From Flavivirga eckloniae (GTDB taxonomy: Bacteria; Bacteroidota; Bacteroidia; Flavobacteriales; Flavobacteriaceae), in assembly GCF_002886045.1 (NCBI RefSeq), contig NZ_CP025791.1:806001-870000 (forward strand): DNA of 64,000 nt, given 5' to 3'. Shown one piece after another: positions 62,594 to 64,000 of the stretch. Made by a program: the position numbers and the translations under genes. The notes under the pieces were generated by a model. That model was given only the letters and a program-made list of their open reading frames with translations, had not been told where the DNA came from and did not search any database. Every line of letters starts with the position of its first letter. Positions within the stretch are counted from its first letter, which is position 1.

Positions 62594-62651
62594 GTAAAAA
62601 CTCCCACGATTCATCATTAAATTAAAACCATTAATAGAATCGATCTAAAAA

Positions 62652-63329
62652 ATGAAAAACAAATATTATATACTTATACTAATACTGTTAGGCGGCATAA
62701 TCTATAGTATTAATCATTTTGAAACAAGCGAACAGTCCCCAAAAACCCATGCTACTTCTCAAGATTCCATTTTATCTCCTAAATTACTAAATAGCGAAAG
62801 AATTAAAATGAAATATGGGAGCTATAATATCAAAGTGCTTAGCAACACGCCTAAATTAAGAGTATCTAATTTATACAGTTCTCATAATGATAAAAAAATA
62901 ACGAGAACCCTTGCTATTGTTCATTACTTAGAAGAAATAGATAGTATATTCTTAAACGAACACGTAAAAATATTGAGCGGAGGGTCCATAGGGCGTGTTT
63001 TTAAACAACATGGATGGAAAATCAAGAAGAAAAGTATTTATTTAGGAGAGCTGCAACCATCAATTGACTATTCTAACATATACAAACGCATGGGAAATAT
63101 TTCTATTTCCAAGTTGGCAATTCACATCTATGGCTTTTATATTGAAAAAGATAACAAAGACTATCAGTACGCCGTAATTTCAGAAATATACCATCCCGAT
63201 TATCTTACTTTGAACAATATAAAACAGATTGTTATCAACCCTAACAAATATCTAGAAAAAAACGCTTTTTCAATACAAATACTAAAACAAGTAGAAAGTA
63301 AAATGAAAAACGGTATCGATAGTTTTTAA
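62652..63329 (+). CDS. Unknown membrane-anchored protein
   Basis: A 225-residue protein with one N-terminal anchor or signal (YYILILILLGGIIYSINHF). The rest is mixed alpha/beta with a charged middle (LGELQPSIDYSNIYKRMGNISISKLAIHIYGFYIE). I recognise no family. It lies between the methyltransferase gene and trmD, on the same strand. Confidence 0.6.
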   Translation: MKNKYYILILILLGGIIYSINHFETSEQSPKTHATSQDSILSPKLLNSERIKMKYGSYNIKVLSNTPKLRVSNLYSSHNDKKITRTLAIVHYLEEIDSIFLNEHVKILSGGSIGRVFKQHGWKIKKKSIYLGELQPSIDYSNIYKRMGNISISKLAIHIYGFYIEKDNKDYQYAVISEIYHPDYLTLNNIKQIVINPNKYLEKNAFSIQILKQVESKMKNGIDSF

Positions 63330-63369
63330 AGATTTGAACACTCCTAAAAATAATAACAAACAATTAAAT

Positions 63370-63377
63370 TATCTTTG
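63370..63377 (+). promoter_or_regulatory. Candidate trmD promoter (-7 box)
   Basis: TATCTTTG matches TAnnTTTG, 19 bases before the trmD ATG. No TTTG at the -33 position. Confidence 0.5.
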
Positions 63378-63396
63378 CCTTTATTAAAACCATATA

Positions 63397-64000
63397 ATGC
63401 GCATAGATATCATTACCGTTTTACCCGAATTACTCAAAAGCCCTTTTGAAGCATCAATTTTAAAACGTGCTATTCAAGCTGATTTGGTAGAAGTACACTT
63501 TCATAACTTACGTGATTACACGACCGATAATTATAAATCTATCGACGACACACAATTTGGAGGTGGCGCAGGCATGGTTATGATGGTAGAACCAATCGAT
63601 AAATGTATTTCGGCTCTAAAAGCAGAAAGAAGCTATGACGAGATTATTTATATGACACCAGACGGCGAAACCTTAAAACAAGGTATAGCCAACCAAATAT
63701 CACTTAAGGAAAATATTATTATTCTATGTGGTCATTATAAAGGTGTAGATCAACGCGTGCGCGACCACCTTATTACTCGCGAAATATCAATTGGTGATTA
63801 CGTGTTATCTGGTGGCGAATTAGGAGCAGCCGTGCTTTGTGATGCGGTAATACGATTAATTCCCGGGGTATTAGGCAATGAAACTTCTGCCCTAACCGAT
63901 TCTTTTCAAGATAATTTATTGGCGCCCCCCATTTATACTAAGCCACGTGAATACAAAGGCTGGAAGGTTCCAGAATTGCTGTTCAGCGGAAACCTACCAG
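63397..64000 (+). CDS. trmD: tRNA (guanine-N1-)-methyltransferase (partial)
   Basis: TrmD methylates G37 next to the anticodon. The first 201 codons are present; about 25 lie beyond the window end. The knotted SPOUT fold is clear: [30 protein letters not shown], then [32 protein letters not shown], with the catalytic Asp of the RDH segment. Start ATG 63397. Confidence 0.96.
   Translation, partial: MRIDIITVLPELLKSPFEASILKRAIQADLVEVHFHNLRDYTTDNYKSIDDTQFGGGAGMVMMVEPIDKCISALKAERSYDEIIYMTPDGETLKQGIANQISLKENIIILCGHYKGVDQRVRDHLITREISIGDYVLSGGELGAAVLCDAVIRLIPGVLGNETSALTDSFQDNLLAPPIYTKPREYKGWKVPELLFSGNLP

Overview
The window is AT-rich, densely coded DNA from a member of the Bacteroidota, most likely a marine Flavobacteriaceae. 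The evidence is Bacteroidota-type promoters (TAnnTTTG -7 boxes, two of them with TTTG exactly 19 nt upstream), almost no Shine-Dalgarno sequences, the gene run bamD-rpoZ-coaBC-porD(DUF4835)-recN with a type IX secretion component, the Bacteroidota form of omega, a split 5'-nucleotidase and a roughly 480-residue GAPDH. I cannot name the genus. I found no rRNA, tRNA, CRISPR array, prophage or intact insertion sequence.

Layout. 1-6.6 kb: the tail of a lipoprotein, a strong terminator, then three tandem paralogous TPR sensor histidine kinases whose sequences are mosaics of one another. 6.7-16.2 kb: folE, a CBM9/DUF5916 outer-membrane protein, a LolD-type ATPase, a lipoprotein, a TIGR02757 protein, an M61 peptidase and a glycosyltransferase. 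16.4-20.7 kb: BatA-like protein, a dihydroorotase homologue that has lost its metal ligands, a small Tic20/DUF4870-like protein and an esterase. 20.7-23.3 kb: an NTF2-like protein, a double-HTH AraC regulator, a YHS protein and an SPW-like membrane protein. 23.8-29.6 kb (minus): an OmpR-type two-component pair, coaE, YbbR-like protein, glycosyltransferase and fabI. 29.7-36.3 kb (minus): recN, porD, coaBC, rpoZ, bamD, dapA and a DUF6913-like protein. 36.3-42.2 kb: split 5'-nucleotidase, two 8-TM YhhN-like proteins sharing one palindromic operator, a DoxX-like protein and ligA. 42.5-53.1 kb: GH2 beta-mannosidase, prmC, ribD, HAD, YigZ, thioesterase, dnaA, LMW-PTP and an RsmI-like methyltransferase. 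53.1-60.3 kb: a cell-wall and lysine-pathway cluster (lysozyme-like, DUF2279, mltG, GNAT, dapF), htrA and gap. 60.4-64 kb: coiled-coil membrane protein, a DHp-like membrane protein, a methyltransferase, an unknown protein and the start of trmD.

Most of the window is housekeeping. The parts that look unusual are the mosaic histidine-kinase triplet, the dihydroorotase pseudoenzyme, the shared CGATAAAA-N7-TTTTATCG operator upstream of two related membrane-protein genes, a MITE-like element flanked by 10-bp direct repeats with a diverged relative 4 kb away, and several genes whose -7 box lies 4-5 nt before the start codon and so predicts leaderless mRNA. All assignments rest on reading the sequence and on memory of protein families; no database search was run.
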